A stretch of DNA of 64,000 bases from Phascolomyces articulosus (GCA_025677815.1 JAIXMP010000009.1:1488001-1552000); one strand, 5' to 3'. Shown: positions 23,532-37,730, counted from the first letter of the stretch. Translations and numbers: made by a program. Notes: generated by a model not told the origin, from the letters alone.

Positions 23532-26500
23532 TTAAACTATACTTGAACATATGAGCGCTCCAAGTCCTTGACAAAACGAACTTAATTCATGTTCATCATT
23601 CTCTTGTAACATCTTGTTAAATTCAATTGTTTGACAGCTATTGGTTAATTCACTGACGATAACCATGAGTGCTTGTTTGAGAATATTTTGAAATGGCCAA
23701 ACATCTGAAGATAGACCTCCATCCATCGTACCAGGATCCCTGCACCTTCGATATAACATGATGGCACCATTTAATCGATCCTTATTTTGTCGATTTACCA
23801 AGTTTCTTGATACCCATTCTTCACATACCATTGCCACAGATATATTACCAAAACGATCGGCTGCCAATAATATATCAATCACATCACACCATTGCATCGA
23901 CGAAGATAGATATCCTCGCATCATTGTGTCGTCGTCAATAAAAGATATTCCATGAACAGCATCCAAAAACAACTTTAATGCGTGATTGGTAATATCTAAC
24001 AATTGGATCGTCTTTCCGGAACTTTCAGCATACACACCGGAAAGAAGTGCTGCAAAGAAATTCGATTGTCGGATAAGCGGACTACGTTTTGCCATAATTG
24101 GTGTGTTGGAATACTGAGTTGTGAATCCAACCATTTCATTTCCATTCCTCATCTCTTCCTTTCCTTCTTGATAGTACTGCTCATTTATTACTTGCATCAT
24201 CTTGCTTTGTAATTGAATCATCATATCTTCACGGGTAGCAACCCATGCAGGTGTTAATATTTGAGTTAAAATTTCAATTGCTTGAGCAGCAGCAGGTCGT
24301 CTGTAAGGTGCTTCGTATACATTATCATTTTCTTGTTCCAAAAGATCATACATTAACATGCGACAAAGTGCACCAAATACGGTTTTGGTATATATGATTT
24401 CTATCTTTTCATCACCTTCAACCTTCATACGGATACCAAGCACAGATTTCCATTGTGATGGATTGGGGCAAGCATAAACAGAAGCTACTGCACATAATTC
24501 ATGAAGTCTTGTAGCATTATCATCTCCACTTGTGAAACGAAATAGTCGAATAAAATCTTCCAGTCGTTCTTCACTCAAGCCTTGACATAATATTCGACAT
24601 AGTTCCATCTTGGAATTGTCCATTTCAAGCATCGATGTTCGTAATGGCTTAAATAAGGCAGTCAAGACGTCGCTCGTGATAATGAATCGCATGTTTTCTT
24701 GAGATGTGAGTATTCTTACAAGGCCACGGTGCAAAACCTCGAAACAACGGTTAGTCATGGATGATGTTATTACCTTGTTAGAATAGTGTTGTTGTTGTTC
24801 CAAAAAATCACCGGAAGAAACTTGTATTTCTGGGTTAATACGTTCCAATTGTTGATCCTCGTCTTCAACTTCACTGAACTCTTGATCTGACGCTAGTTCA
24901 CCTCCTGTATCCACCTTATGGTTGTCGATCACTTGAGGTTGTTCCAATACCAGATCCGAGGTGCTTTTGGGATACTTTAACAACTCCTTGAGTAATTCAC
25001 ATAAGAGTTGTATAGCATTGGTATCTCGTACAAGTTGTATACCACATTCTGGCATGACTGATAACAGATTGAATGCATTACATGCTTGTAATAGCATTCG
25101 CATCTGCACGTTATTATTGATGCGCTCTTGCAAAATAGATTCTTGTGATCTGGACCGTTCAGAAAGTAAAACATGTAGGACTGCAGGAAGAGCCGATAAG
25201 CGGCCCTGTATAATACTTGTCATTTGAGGTTGAATCCATGCATTTTTCTGGTGGTCATCCTCTTCGTGCGTGTCATCAATGAGAGGCCAAGATAACCATT
25301 TTTGTAACGATTCATTGTCATATTCAAAAGCATTGATCACCATCAAACACCCGGTAATCACATGAATCCAAGCGTTCTTGATTTGGATACTATTTTTATC
25401 GGTCGCTCCTGTTGCCCCCATTTTTTCTTGTAAATGATGGCTGGCTTGCCATAAAAGTTTCATTATGACTGGACCAATAGAAAACTCTTCGCGCAATTTG
25501 GCCCGTATCAGGGCCATGGAACTAGCCAATGCTGCGATAAAATGAGTGAATGACGCATATATATTAAGTTTTGATATTGACCCATTTAATAGCTCGACAT
25601 TATCTGGGATGAAATTAATATTCGCCATGTGTAACGCCCCTGCCTGTTCTAGCTTGGCACATACATTTGGAAATCTGGTGATGGTCTGTAAAACTGCAAA
25701 GGCTCGTTTTGCTTTATATAAATTGATATTTTTATGTTTTTCTCTTCGTTCTGTTTTTGGTTTTATTGAATTGTTTGTCAAGTAATGGTCGATTTGCATA
25801 GAATCAGAATCAATATCCATGTTGATTTTGTTATTATTGTCGCTATTGCTAATATGCTTTAAGCCTTGTAGAGCGTTTTGAATAGTAGGTAACCAGATCA
25901 CGTTGTTTAGATAGATTGGTGCTGCAGCAAATACTTGAACCGCATTATCAAAGTGTAAAAAATAAGACACGAGCCTTTGAATACGTGGTTGGATTGGGGA
26001 CACTTCTTGCTCTTGTTGTTGTATTAGTGGATCATCATTCATATTCGTTAATAGACCCAAAACGTTTATCAATAAAGCAGCCATATATCCAGATACGTTT
26101 GTTACCATCCATTCAGAAGCTAGTTGTAAATGTTGTATATAACATTCCAATAGGACAATAAATAAATCCGGATACTTGTGGAACAATAACGTCTTGTCAC
26201 CCGATATTTGACGAAAATCGCAATCACCAAAATATGTATCTAATAACCCAGATGTGGCAGGACGGCCAATGGCTGTCATTTGTTCAGGTACAATCACATC
26301 CAAACCAAATAATAATAATAAAAATATAGTTATATCTTGTGTCAATTCATCCACATTTGATTGCCGGTATATATTTCCTCCATCTGTGTTGCAAGAAACA
26401 GCAATGGTCAGTGCAATTCGTGTTACCCGTTGCATTCGTAAAGCTATGTTTTTTTTCAACCCCCCCCCCATTGAATTGTATTAATTAACTATTGTCATTG

Positions 26501-27859
26501 TTGCTTTTTTTTTACACATTTATTCATATATATACGCTACTTACCAATCTCGTTTATGGGTATTTTATTCAGCTGCCTATTATCAGAATCATTTATTTGT
26601 TGACAACGCTGCTGTTGTCTGAAATAGTTTAGAAATGCCTTCATTTCATAGGAAAGTATTGCACGCCAGGTGGATACAGTTTGGATATCAGCCAATTGGG
26701 GAGCTATGTCTTTGGAAACCACGATACAACTGCTGATAATACTAGTGAGTGAATGCATCAATTTTCGGATGGTTGAATTATGAGGATCTTCTATATAATG
26801 ACTTGCTGATATTGCCCAACTCCGTATGACGGCATTAAAATTGACAGAATGAGCAAAATTAATCGCCTTTTCTTGGCATAATATATTCGCTTGAGATGAC
26901 TTCGCATAATTCATCAAGTTTTCAAATATCCGTGAAGCTTTGAGGCATAGATAGAGCATTTTTATAGATGATGGCGCGTCTATAGTGGCCATCGTCGTTG
27001 TCGTCCTCTTCGAGGATGATGGTGAAGTAGATCTTGTAGTACGTAACATAGCAAGGAAATCGGGTATACGACCCACTAAACTTGCTAGAGTCCAAAATGC
27101 ACCAAATTCTATCATATCCTTTGCAAAAATTTTCCCTTTTTCTGTCAATACATGGAGACAAACTGATTCCAGTTTTGGAGAATTACTTGCCCATTGTAAT
27201 ATATACATCATAGATTGACTTTGTCGTATAGACATTAATATATCATCGTTACAACTAGGATGTTCCAATACATCCCCAATAAGTTTAATGATGATTTGCG
27301 CATGTATTGTTTTGTCGCTACTATCAGTTGTCATACTGTTATTGTTGTTGTTATTGTTGTTAAGAGAATGGTTATCGTTTAGCAACTGTTGCTCTTCTAT
27401 TCCCATGCTTTCTGTTGTTGTTCTAGTGGCTGTGTCATGTGCAAGTCGATCTAACGCTGCTTTTATACACGATCGAAACGATCGTAGTTGAAAGATGTTT
27501 GTTGCTGCTTGATGGTTGCATCGTTGCACTATATAATCTATACAACGGAAAAGTCGTCGCGCTGGCCATCGTTTGTTTCGTCCATGAAGATAATTGAGGA
27601 TGCGTTTTAATACACGATCAACTGTAGCGGTATCTGCGTTTGATAGAGCATGGTGTGTACGAATGGATTCTAGATCAGTTGGGAATTGTAAAGCGTGGTG
27701 AATGGCAGTAATGCCTAAATCCTCCATTGGCAAAGGAATACTTTTTAGAGGATAGAAGTGTAAGAGAGAATCAAAATAATTTTTTATATTATCCGTTACT
27801 AAATTTATGTATATGATCCTTGTACCAACTGACCCCAAGTGTTCCTTTACATAAGTCAA
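23532..27859 (-). CDS. large helical-repeat protein with BTB-like C-terminus
   Basis: Predicted 1408-residue protein from two exons, 27859-26545 and 26443-23532. The intron acceptor is CATAG, so the in-frame upstream methionine in the second block is not the real start. Most of the chain is Leu/Ile-rich amphipathic helices like armadillo/HEAT arrays, interrupted by Asn and Gln runs. The C-terminal 200 residues look like a BTB/POZ domain: SNFFAALLSGVYAESSGKTI, then HALKLFLDAVHGI, then DVIDILLAADRFGNISVAMV. The same order of ARM-type repeats followed by BTB occurs in animal ARMC5 and plant ARIA-type proteins, where BTB recruits a CUL3 ubiquitin ligase. Substrate-adaptor function is inference from domain order only. 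A G/C homopolymer at 26461-26469 lies inside the intron. Confidence 0.8.
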
Positions 27860-30780
27860 AGCACAAACCGATAAAAATGATACAGTCTAGGCTGGTAAAA
27901 ATATGATTTCTTATGCACAAATTATTGATTGGTTCAGTCCCCTCCCAAAAAAAAATGCATACTTGGGAAAATACTATAACGGTAACATGAGGTTACTTTT
28001 CTTTCAATAGCTCAATACAAAGTAATACAATCCAAGTGATAATATATTTTTTTGCCACCAAAAATGCTAAAAGATTCTGCTGTTAATGTTGCGTAAAATA
28101 AAAATGTGCATATATGCCTTACGACGATTCTGTTTTATTCATTCATGAAGCGAGGGGGTCATCAAAATGCTATATAAAAAATCTTTTCAACTATTGAAAT
28201 TACACTGGAAAGCACCGTAATAAATACACTTGGAAAGTTTATTTGTAAGGAAATGGTATAAGAAATTATTTAATATTTCCAAGTATGCTATATTTTAATC
28301 AAAAGAAAAAAAAAACAGACTGTCATTTGTAAAAACATTTTTTCTTAAATATTTCGAGTTTTTTTCTTTTATAAAGATTATGAAATAGAAAGTGGTACTT
28401 ATGTATACCTATATAAATAATATTAATTTATAATAATAAATTGTTTTTGAATCTGACAGCCAGGAAGTTGGATTGGTTTGTGGCCTTTTATTATATTACA
28501 TGCTTTTTTTGTGTGTGTTTATTGCTTGGAACACGCTTAGTATACATAAGAAGCGTTTTGTTTGATGGTGTTCACTTTAATTTTTTGTAGAATGATCTTG
28601 ATGTGATGTACTACACTAGCTTGTATATGGATTGAGAGATATCCAAGGCTCATCATCATTGTTTACCATTATCTAAACGGTATACCGATAAATCGTGATC
28701 CTCAATTGTTAATATTGTAGTACAAGGAAGAATGTGGATATTATACGGTATGCTCCAATATTATAAGTATGCTGCATAAAACACTCTTTATGTGCCAGCC
28801 CATAAAATTCCGCCTGGACTATTTATTTATTAGTTACTTTGGATCGTTTTGAACACTCCTTTTTTTCCTTGACTCCTTTCTTTTTTTTTCATTCTACATA
28901 ACTATAACAATGTATTAAGATACAACTGTAGTAACAAGACACCCTTATATTACAGTGGTTGAATCAAAAAGACATAGTAACCCAGAGAGAAATTAAACTT
29001 CCTGCGAAACTTAATGAATTAAATACTATAAAGCACGCCTATAATCTTAGGAGAGAAATCACATAAAATCAGAATATCTTTGGAACTTAATATATGCGCG
29101 AATTATTAACACAATACCAAGCTATTCATCAGAATATAACATGGAGCGTTCAATAGATATTAGTAGTGATGATAGGCACATTGATTATATTTTTTGAAAT
29201 ATGCTAACTTATCAGATAGGTATTTCGCTGAAGCGATTTTTTTTTGTGGGGAACGATTCATGTTGGTATGTATAAATTCGAAGAGGAAAAAATGAATATA
29301 TAATATTACAATAGAATTCAAACTATATGCTTAAAGCTTGAGTGCAGCACTTCAATTATTTAGGTATGGATATTAAATGGAAAACGAAGAAGATGATTCC
29401 ATACGTATATTATTTTGGTAAACCATCAATTGAGAATCGAACGCCATTCAATCACCAACAATTTAACATGCATAAAGGATTCAGTAACTATAAAGTGATT
29501 CAAGGCATTTTTGTTAATACGTAATGAGAATTGGGATCGACACGGTGATTTATATCATAATGATGGAAAAAATGTGTCAATTTTTTTTTAAAAAAAAAGA
29601 TAAGATGGACTCTCTGTCGATATATATTTATTATTATCATTGTTTGCAATAAGTGGGTGTTTTCGTTGATTAAAGAAACACGTTATTATTTATTTATTTA
29701 TTTTTGAAATATTCATGCTAAATGAATTCATCGTTGTCAGAAAATTAATGAAAAGAAATGTATGTCAAGTGAGCAATTGCGTGCTCTGTTCTCATTTTCA
29801 TTGGATTAGAAATAATAAAGAAAAACTTGGCAAAAGAAGTTCTATTTAGTGGAGGATGGAATCTAGTGGAAAGATTTATCGTATCACTAGGCCAGAAAAG
29901 CTATTATTTATCATAGTAATTAAAAAATAAGGATAGAGTGATGTTAAGATCTATCATATTCAAATGAATCATACACATTATGCTTATTTTCCGCTAATGT
30001 GTATACCGTGAGAAAGAAACAACATCCCTAATATTTGGATCTTTTTTTTTCCTATTCCTATGATGCAACAATACCGTCATTATATAATTACAAGGAAAAT
30101 CAAATAATTAATATACATGGTTGAAACATGTTGAGGCATGATATGAGGAATACGTATATCATATGGAGCATGAGGTCTAGAATAGATCAACTTCATTTTG
30201 TATATAGTAGAAATAATTTAAATGTCTGTCAAACACTCACATCACTATTATGCTTTGATATATCAATAGTGTTCCAAAAAAGAAATCGCTATATATTTTT
30301 GCATTTTTACCACATATTATTTTGTTGAAGATCCTGAATGTTTATATAGATATTATTCTCATATATAGCAGAGAACTAGAGCTGCTTTTATCAATAAGTG
30401 TAACATCCTCTGAAGGAGTGATGCAATACTTTATATTCCATGATTCTTCAATTTCTAAAAGTATCTTACTTCAAATCCTATCTTTTCATATTTTTGAGAA
30501 TCAATTCAATAACTTCTATTATAAAGATGTTTACACTACATGAATTGAATTACGGAATGAAAATTGATAGATTGACAATCTAAGTAAAAAAAAAAAGGCT
30601 AGCTTTCGGAAAAAAAATATTCATCAAAGCAATAAAAAAGAGATTATCAACAGATCACAAATAAAAACAAAAAAATGATTGAAAAAGTGTGGAATAATAA
30701 CGCTTTCTTGGACAATAAATTTCAAAGAACATATGCGATGTATACATTCAGTTGCATTTCCCGGTGGCCTTAAGCCATTT
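27860..30780. other. 2.9 kb intergenic, no gene recognised
   Basis: The longest gene-free stretch outside transposons. ORFs at about 29342-29524 and 30128-30543 are short, rich in Ile/Phe/Tyr and unlinked to good splice sites. No tRNA or structured RNA was recognised, and no terminal repeats were seen. Confidence 0.45.
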
Positions 30781-33227
30781 TTATTTATTTCCTTTTTCTT
30801 CATCTTCCTTTTGGTCTTTAGAAAAAATTGGCTTTGGTTGTGTTTTTTCGTATACTATGGTAATGTTGTTAGCTTGAATGTTAATAAATTTATCATATTT
30901 TAAAAACAGAGGCAGATGCATGCTTACAGTTGCTAATCCACATGGGCTCATCTTGGGCTTGTTTTGCATATTTTAATAAAGCTTCGCGAGGATCTTCATC
31001 TCGTGTAGTGTCTTTGGCAAAGCTTGCAATAACCGATTGTTGTTCATTAGTACCCACGCGGCCACCTTTTCCAGGTCCTTTAACTGGCATATCTAGAATG
31101 AAAATAAAAAGTATGTTAATTCTATTTTCACTTATTCTTGTTTATGGATATAAAATGCACCCAATATGTTACCTGGCCGATGGGAAACCTTAGGGTCCTT
31201 TCTGAGTTTCTCTCTCTTTCTCTTTGAGCTTCTTGGCTGATCGTCTTTAAACATAGGCAAAGCATGAGGCGTAATAACTGGACGGTTAATTTCATAATCG
31301 TCCACCGCACGCCGTTTTTCTTCCCTAACAACACATAGCTTGGCACCACGTATTGAGTATGTTGGACTATAAAAAACACCTACTGACCCATCTGAACTAC
31401 CAGTAATAATCTTAAAATTTGAATGTGAATAAATATATGTAATGTTATCTTCATAATATAACATGTTGACCAAAATTTAAATTAATATCTTCGCTTACTT
31501 GGTTGATGCGAGGGTGCCACAGTACACGTACAACACTAGATTGGGTAATACCTATAATCAATAATTTATTACCAAATGCTGCTCGTTCCATATTAGTTGT
31601 ACCACTCAAAAAACTTACTCATCGTTCTTTGTACTTCTAACGTTTCTCTATCCAATATCACTAGTTTTCCATATCCTTTCCCTTTAGGAACAGAGGTTCC
31701 TAAAATATCCAAGTTAGTATCAACATCTCCTATACAATCACAAAAGAAGAAAAAACACACACCTGTCAGAATTAATCGCTCATCTGGACTAAATATCACA
31801 TTTGTTTCCGGGTTTACTGAATCCAGATTATACGTCGTCCGTAAGGCGGTTTTCAGATTTCGAATATCCCACACTGATAGAAAAAAAGGGTATAAAAGGA
31901 GGAGATTATCTTTTATTAGTACCCTCACATAATGTATTTCGCTAAAAATAGACGGAATGACCTCTTTTTTAGTTTACTTTATTTACCTTTGACACTATCA
32001 TCTCCGCCCCGACTGACCAGTGTTTGATTATCTCTTGAAAACAACAACGAAGATGTTTCGGTGAACTTTTGATGTGCATTTGTAATAGAATGAGACGGTC
32101 TTAAAAATGGACCATCTGCACCCCATAAATTGATACTTCCGTCCTGAAATGCACCCGCAACGAGTTTTGAATCGGGGCTATATATGATAGCCGTGGCAGG
32201 GGATCGTCCGCCTCTTTCGCGAGATTTATAGACAATTACTGATTTCTGTTTTCGCTGTCGCTCCACATCCCAAATGCGTAATGACCCATCTTGAGATGAC
32301 GTTGCAAATGTTTGCTGATCAGTTGGATGCCAAATACCACTTGTCAATGCCGCAATATGACCGTCTGTATGGCGCATATCTCTAATATACGGATCTCCTT
32401 TCATATATTCACATACTTCATTACCATCTCGCGTATATAGTTTTGCCTTTGCACTACCAGAAATAATCAACACACGGTCACCTGTTAACGAGTACTGTAG
32501 TTGATGAATCTGGTTGCCACCACAAGGTTCAATACTACGAAACGGTCTAAATGATCGATCCATTCCTGCAAAATCCCAAAATTTGACATCGTAATCATAT
32601 CCTCCAGTTATTAATCGAGCCCCTGCCGGATCCAGTGCCAATGCTGAAACAGTTCGTGTATGATCTTTTAACTTGATTTCGTGAGTGATGGGTAAAATCT
32701 CGCTTTCAAGTTCTAAATCATCGTTGTCTGAATCATCATTGTCATCCGTCTCATCTCCATCACCTTTGTCTTCCAGTTTCTGCGCCTTTGCAATGTTTCC
32801 TGCTGATTCAGAATAAGATGCTCCATCGTTTTTTTCAATTCGTTGTCGTTTATGTTCATTTTCACCCTTTATTGTAAATATACCAAGGTTAGGCTATTTA
32901 TTCTCTTTCTTCGTTCAACCTCTATTCCAGCTGTTTAAATAGCCTAACTATTAAGCATCTATACCTCTCTTTTAGTCTTATCAAAATAAGTAGTGGTATC
33001 CTTTTTCTTCTCTTTTTTACCAAATGATGTTGGCAAGAATTCACGTAATGCATCCCATTCATCATTTTGCTGTTTCGTAGTCGTCTTTTTGTCAGATTGA
33101 AGGTTTTTTGATTTGCCAAACGATTGTGGTAAAAAACTTGCTAAATCATCATTCTATAGTAAAATGCATTAACAATAATTCATTGGCAATTGTATGTAAT
33201 ATAATATAATTAAAATATTAGTACCAT
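30781..33227 (-). CDS. WDR70: WDR70-like WD40 repeat protein
   Basis: WD40 propeller protein; the fission yeast and human relatives act with CUL4-DDB1 in histone H2B ubiquitination at DNA breaks. Nine exons in transcript order: 33227-33225, 33153-32965, 32866-31987, 31873-31763, 31699-31619, 31551-31499, 31410-31173, 31092-30928 and 30854-30781, giving 597 residues. The first coding exon is only the ATG. An acidic N-terminus (NDDLASFLPQSFGKSK, later a Glu/Asp run) leads into WD repeats, for example LITGGYDYDVKFWDFAGMDR, FATSSQDGSLRIWD and GAFQDGSINLWG. The family C-terminus GPGKGGRVGT...DPREALLKYAKQAQDEPMW and YEKTQPKPIF is clear. The acceptor at 31699 is preferred over one at about 31720 because it gives ILTGTSVPKGKGYGKLV, as in relatives. 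Confidence 0.95.
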
Positions 33228-33374
33228 TTTTGAGTGATCAACAAACGAAAAAAAAAAAACGTATAGATTAGGGAGTCAGTTGAAAAGTAAAAGTCACAAG
33301 CCTCGAATTGAGATTAAACAATTTTGCATGAAACTGTCTATTTTTTTCTTTTTTCTTTTTGTGAACAAACAAAT
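33228..33374. promoter_or_regulatory. bidirectional promoter, WDR70 / TEX10-IPI1
   Basis: Only 147 bp separate the two start codons of head-to-head genes, so both core promoters and 5' leaders must fit here. It contains an A10 run near 33249 and a T/C-rich tract just upstream of the plus-strand start. No specific motif was identified. Confidence 0.75.
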
Positions 33375-36300
33375 ATGCCTAACGCAAGGAAAAAGAAACA
33401 AGCTAAAAATGAAGATTTTAAGGTTAGGATCTGATTTCTCTCTTTCAATTTATCGCTCATTAGCTTGAATAGATTATAATTAAGTTAAATCTTTACATTT
33501 TTGGATATTATTTTAATAGAAAAAAAAATTAAAGATTGGAAAGAAAAAGTCTCTGCCAGATAACTTTACTGACACTTCATTTCGTTCGAAAAGTGAGCTC
33601 CACGTTTTTTTTTTTAATTTTTTTTATTGCAAAAGTATATACTTAGTAAAAAAATTATTTTTAGGCATTTCCCTCCCTAATCAAAGCATTACCGAGGATA
33701 AATCAAAGCAAGTGACCACACGCAGAAATCTAACGCTTACTGATCTGATAACTCAATTAAAACATTACAGTCCTAGCGTGCGAAAAGGTGTCTATTTCTA
33801 GCAAATAATTTTGTGTGTTGAAGCAGTAACGATAAGAAATGTTTATTGATTTATATGTATTACTGGGCATTAGATGCAGTACTTGGTCTTCAAGAACTTT
33901 GTGCATCACATCGGGGAACGCTTAGTGCATCACTTGGTACAGTGGTGAATGGTATACTAAAATTATTTGTAGATGATGTAAGTTCTTGTTTATACTATAC
34001 TTTATCTTGTGTTTTAGATAATTTTGTCGAATAAAAATTATGCATACATCAGGATCGTGAAGTTCGTAAAGCGTTATTTTCTTTCCTTCAAGAAACTATA
34101 CCAGACGTTGATAAAGTGAATCTTGTTCCTTTCCTTCCATTATTGGTCATGTATACGTGTTCCGCGATGACCCATATCTTCGAAGATATACGATTGGATG
34201 CTGTCAAATTGATGGATTTGTGGGTGAAACTTTCCCCCGAAACGGTTGTGGATAGATTTTGGAATAAGGTAACCTTTTATTATTATTATATGCTCACAGA
34301 ATAAAGAACCTTTTATTAATCAAATGTTTTTATTATTTGTTTATATTTTAGATTGTTGGTATATACACAAGCTTGTTGATAGTCAATAATGTCAATTCAC
34401 CCCAAACAAGTATGGGAACAAAAATTACCAATATTGGATCTGCGAAAGCTTCTGCTGCAAAATCACATTTACATCTCCATAAGGTATGGATTGCAAATTA
34501 AGCTATATGTATTTTACATGAATTTACCCTAAAAAAATACTCATACGATTATTTAGAGTAAACTTGGACTTTTGGGCAGTTTGGCTACATTTTTGGAAGC
34601 AGGGCTATCAAAGAATCGTCGAGAATAGTATGTCAATTGACTTTTACAACATGATAATAGTAGGAAGATGTGGAGCTTTATGATAAAGGAGGAGTTTATT
34701 TCTAACGTTTCTTTATTAGTATGTGGTTTCTGCTAAGTTCCTTGGATAGTAAACGCGCAAAAGAATCTTTTAAAACACAATTAGCAAAATTGAAATCACC
34801 TCGTCATTCCAATATGGTACACTACACATCAACATTACCAAATGCGCCAGTAAGTGAATTTAATACATGATGTGTGGGCAGTTAGTTCAGGAAAAATAGC
34901 AATGTGAATATATGAAACTTACATATAAACCACAGGTATCTTGTTATTTGGCACATCCTTCAGCATATTCAGCTATCCCCTACTTATCACATTCGGATTC
35001 GCATATATTAAATTTATTCGAGTCTTCCGGACCAAAAAAGCAAGGAATAAACCAGCCAGCATCAAGTGCCAGCGGGATCAATAATTCCGACTCCTTCAAA
35101 ACAAACTCAACAGTAGATGATTTCGACGCCCAGGTACCTACAGCATATATGTTTTTTGTTCGGTTTTTAGCCTTCAGTGATTGTGAATAGCTAGCTAATG
35201 GTGTATTTTCACTCTTCCTCTTTATAGAAACTTATTGAGATATTTCAACCTATACTCTTGAACACTTGGTTGGAGACCGCACCTTCTGTATTTTCTACAA
35301 CAAATTCAATTTCCTTGACGCCTGCGCTCGAGTTGTTACACGTAATTCTGAATATAACATTAGTACTTTGGCGAGCTTTAGTGAGCGGCGAAAAGGCAAT
35401 CCATCTAAATGGGGTATGGCTTGAGAAACACTGTTATCAATTATTGAAGCACTTTGCTACCTATTTTCCATATGGTGCTGACACACTTAGTGACGGCGGC
35501 GCAAAGGTGAATACAATAATATGTGTATTTTTGAAGAACAGAAAATTACCATACAATCATATAATCATATTCCCCCTTTCTTTGTTTATTTAACTGACAT
35601 GCTCATCAAAATTTAAATATTGTCTTTTTTATAGGTTGATAGTGTGTTACGTGAAATGAATATAGCAACTTGTGAATTGACATCACTTCTATTGTTGGCC
35701 AAAACAGCTCATGTTCAACAACAATATGGAACAGTCACTGGGCAGAAACGGCGACGACAGCACTTTGAAATGGAATACATTGAGACTGAATGGACAGAAA
35801 AAATTGTACATCATGTACTTCTCATCTTGGGCTCTCAGGTATCCACCTATTTAAATATTTGACTTTTTTCTAAACAAGTGTATTTTTCCGAATGAGACAA
35901 TATTCAGGCACAGGTATGCTGACTACAGCGGTGCTTCAAATTTTGTTAAATATGCAGGAATCAAGATATGGTAAAATGACGACTATGTCTGTGAACTTCA
36001 AGGAAACTGATCTGGACACTTTGTTACCAGCAGTATGGGGTTTTATGAATAGTCTTGGGTCAGATTATCAATTTGAGATATTTGAGGTAAACATTCTATC
36101 TATAGTTACTAATGTGTGTAGACGATGCTTGTCATTTCTACTATTGAGCATAAAATTATTTTATGATATTAAATGAACAATAAACTTTTTTTTAGGCTTT
36201 TGTAAATTATTACCATCATTGTAATACAACTTCAAGTTTAAAGCGGATAGCGTTAGAATTTTTGAGCAGTGTTTACCTGGTAAATAATTTTTTCTTTTTA

Positions 36301-36997
36301 TTATGATATAATTTGACACTGATATTCATGCACTTTGTTCGACTATGCCAGATTCAATCGAGCCCTAGTTACAATGGTCATTTTTATCTTAACACACCTA
36401 AATATGCTAATATTGTTCGAGGTTGGCTCCGTACTTTACCCAAGACACTGTGGCAGTTGAAAACAAATCATGTTGGAACTAGTCGGGTAAATGTCACGCA
36501 TATAAATACATTCCAAAACGGACGAGAAAAGTGATACTTACAGTATGATAATAGTTTATCCTTAATATTATGTGCGAAATTGCCAAGCGAGATGCGAAGG
36601 ATATTTTTGATAAAGAGGTGCGTAAATAATGGAATTATGATTTTATATAAGACCAGCGAGGTAATGGAGGTGATTTTTTTAACAAACAATTATATTCCTC
36701 GTTTTTAGTCTCTGTTCGCAACAGAGTTAGCTATGGTCCCATTTTTCCATGTCACTCTTTCTACCAAAGGTAAAGGTATACATATATCTGTGTATATATT
36801 AGTTCGTTAATATAATTCAAATCATGTTAAATAAATAAATAACTATTTCACTAGGATCGTTGTTTGGACCATTCATAAATCTACCCAAGGATATCCAAGA
36901 CCGAGCACTCGAGTTTCTGTACTTTATCAATAGTGGATCAGAAAAACTAGCAAAAGCTGTATTTGAATGCAAAAAAAAACAAAAAATAATTACTTAA
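33375..36997 (+). CDS. IPI1: TEX10/IPI1-type pre-rRNA processing factor
   Basis: Component of the Rix1/PELP1 complex that acts in ITS2 processing and 60S maturation. Seventeen exons: 33375-33422, 33520-33592, 33665-33787, 33874-33977, 34053-34268, 34352-34483, 34557-34627, 34720-34849, 34936-35133, 35228-35506, 35635-35838, 35958-36086, 36196-36279, 36352-36486, 36555-36617, 36709-36769 and 36855-36997, giving 730 residues. The N-terminal Ipi1 signature is clear: KLKIGKKKSLPDNFTDTSF, then LTLTDLITQLKHYSPSVRKD followed by ALLGLQEL. The rest is HEAT-like helices, and the length resembles animal TEX10 rather than short yeast Ipi1. Two junctions needed choices. The acceptor at 35958 keeps frame but skips a helix-like stretch (AVLQILLNMQ). 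The acceptor at 36555 was preferred over 36544 because only it stays in frame with the next exon. Confidence 0.9.
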
Positions 36998-37730
36998 GAC
37001 AACTCATCCAGCGCAGTTATTTATTTAGAATGGCAATATAATAGAGTATTGTATTCACATAAGAAAAAAGTATTAACATTACTGATTAATTCTGTTGTTA
37101 CCAATATTCATTATTAAACTATACATATACAGATACAGATACAGATACAGATAAACGCATACATCTTCCTTTTTCCGCTCCCTTATTTGTTATCAGTTTG
37201 GCAAAAGTTTATACACTTTAGTGATTATACATACCCATTACGTACGTATTCTCAATAGACACTTTTAATTATATATTATAATGTCACGAACAATTTTATT
37301 GCTGATTGCACTTGTTGAAATTCTGTATAGTGGTTATTAATTTTATAATAGAATTGAAATGTTAATTGAACCCCCTAGTGGCTCCGGTTGATGCAGATAT
37401 ACAGTTTGTAGTATTCGTTGACTCACTGTTTATTCACTGTCTCCATTCTTCACCTTTCGAAATTTTTGTTTTTTCTGAATCTGCATCACACAAAACTATT
37501 TTTATTACAAAAGAACCTACCTCACCAATATTTTTCCTCTTCATCCGCATCTTAAAGCACGAATAATTTGTTCTTTATCTTTTCAATCCAAAGAAACATG
37601 CCAACCAGCGATGGTTCTCATCATAAATGCTCTTCATATAGATAAAATATGCCATTTTCACAGATGGTTGCTCCAATTTGAAGCGAGTCTGTATTTTTTG
37701 TAACAAGATTTCACAGTTGTATAACTGGGT
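36998..37730. other. intergenic, short ACAGAT repeat
   Basis: About 730 bp downstream of the TEX10-like gene. It contains four tandem copies of ACAGAT near 37130-37153. No gene was recognised. Confidence 0.5.

Noticed and set aside
24961..25227. Plus-strand ORFs inside the helical-repeat gene
   Set aside because: They are antisense to a 2.9-kb open exon with protein-like composition and have no recognisable domain.
26453..26471. Start codon just before the C-homopolymer as the start of a separate gene
   Set aside because: Splicing from 26544 to 26443 joins the upstream 438-codon frame in phase, and both halves are the same helical type.
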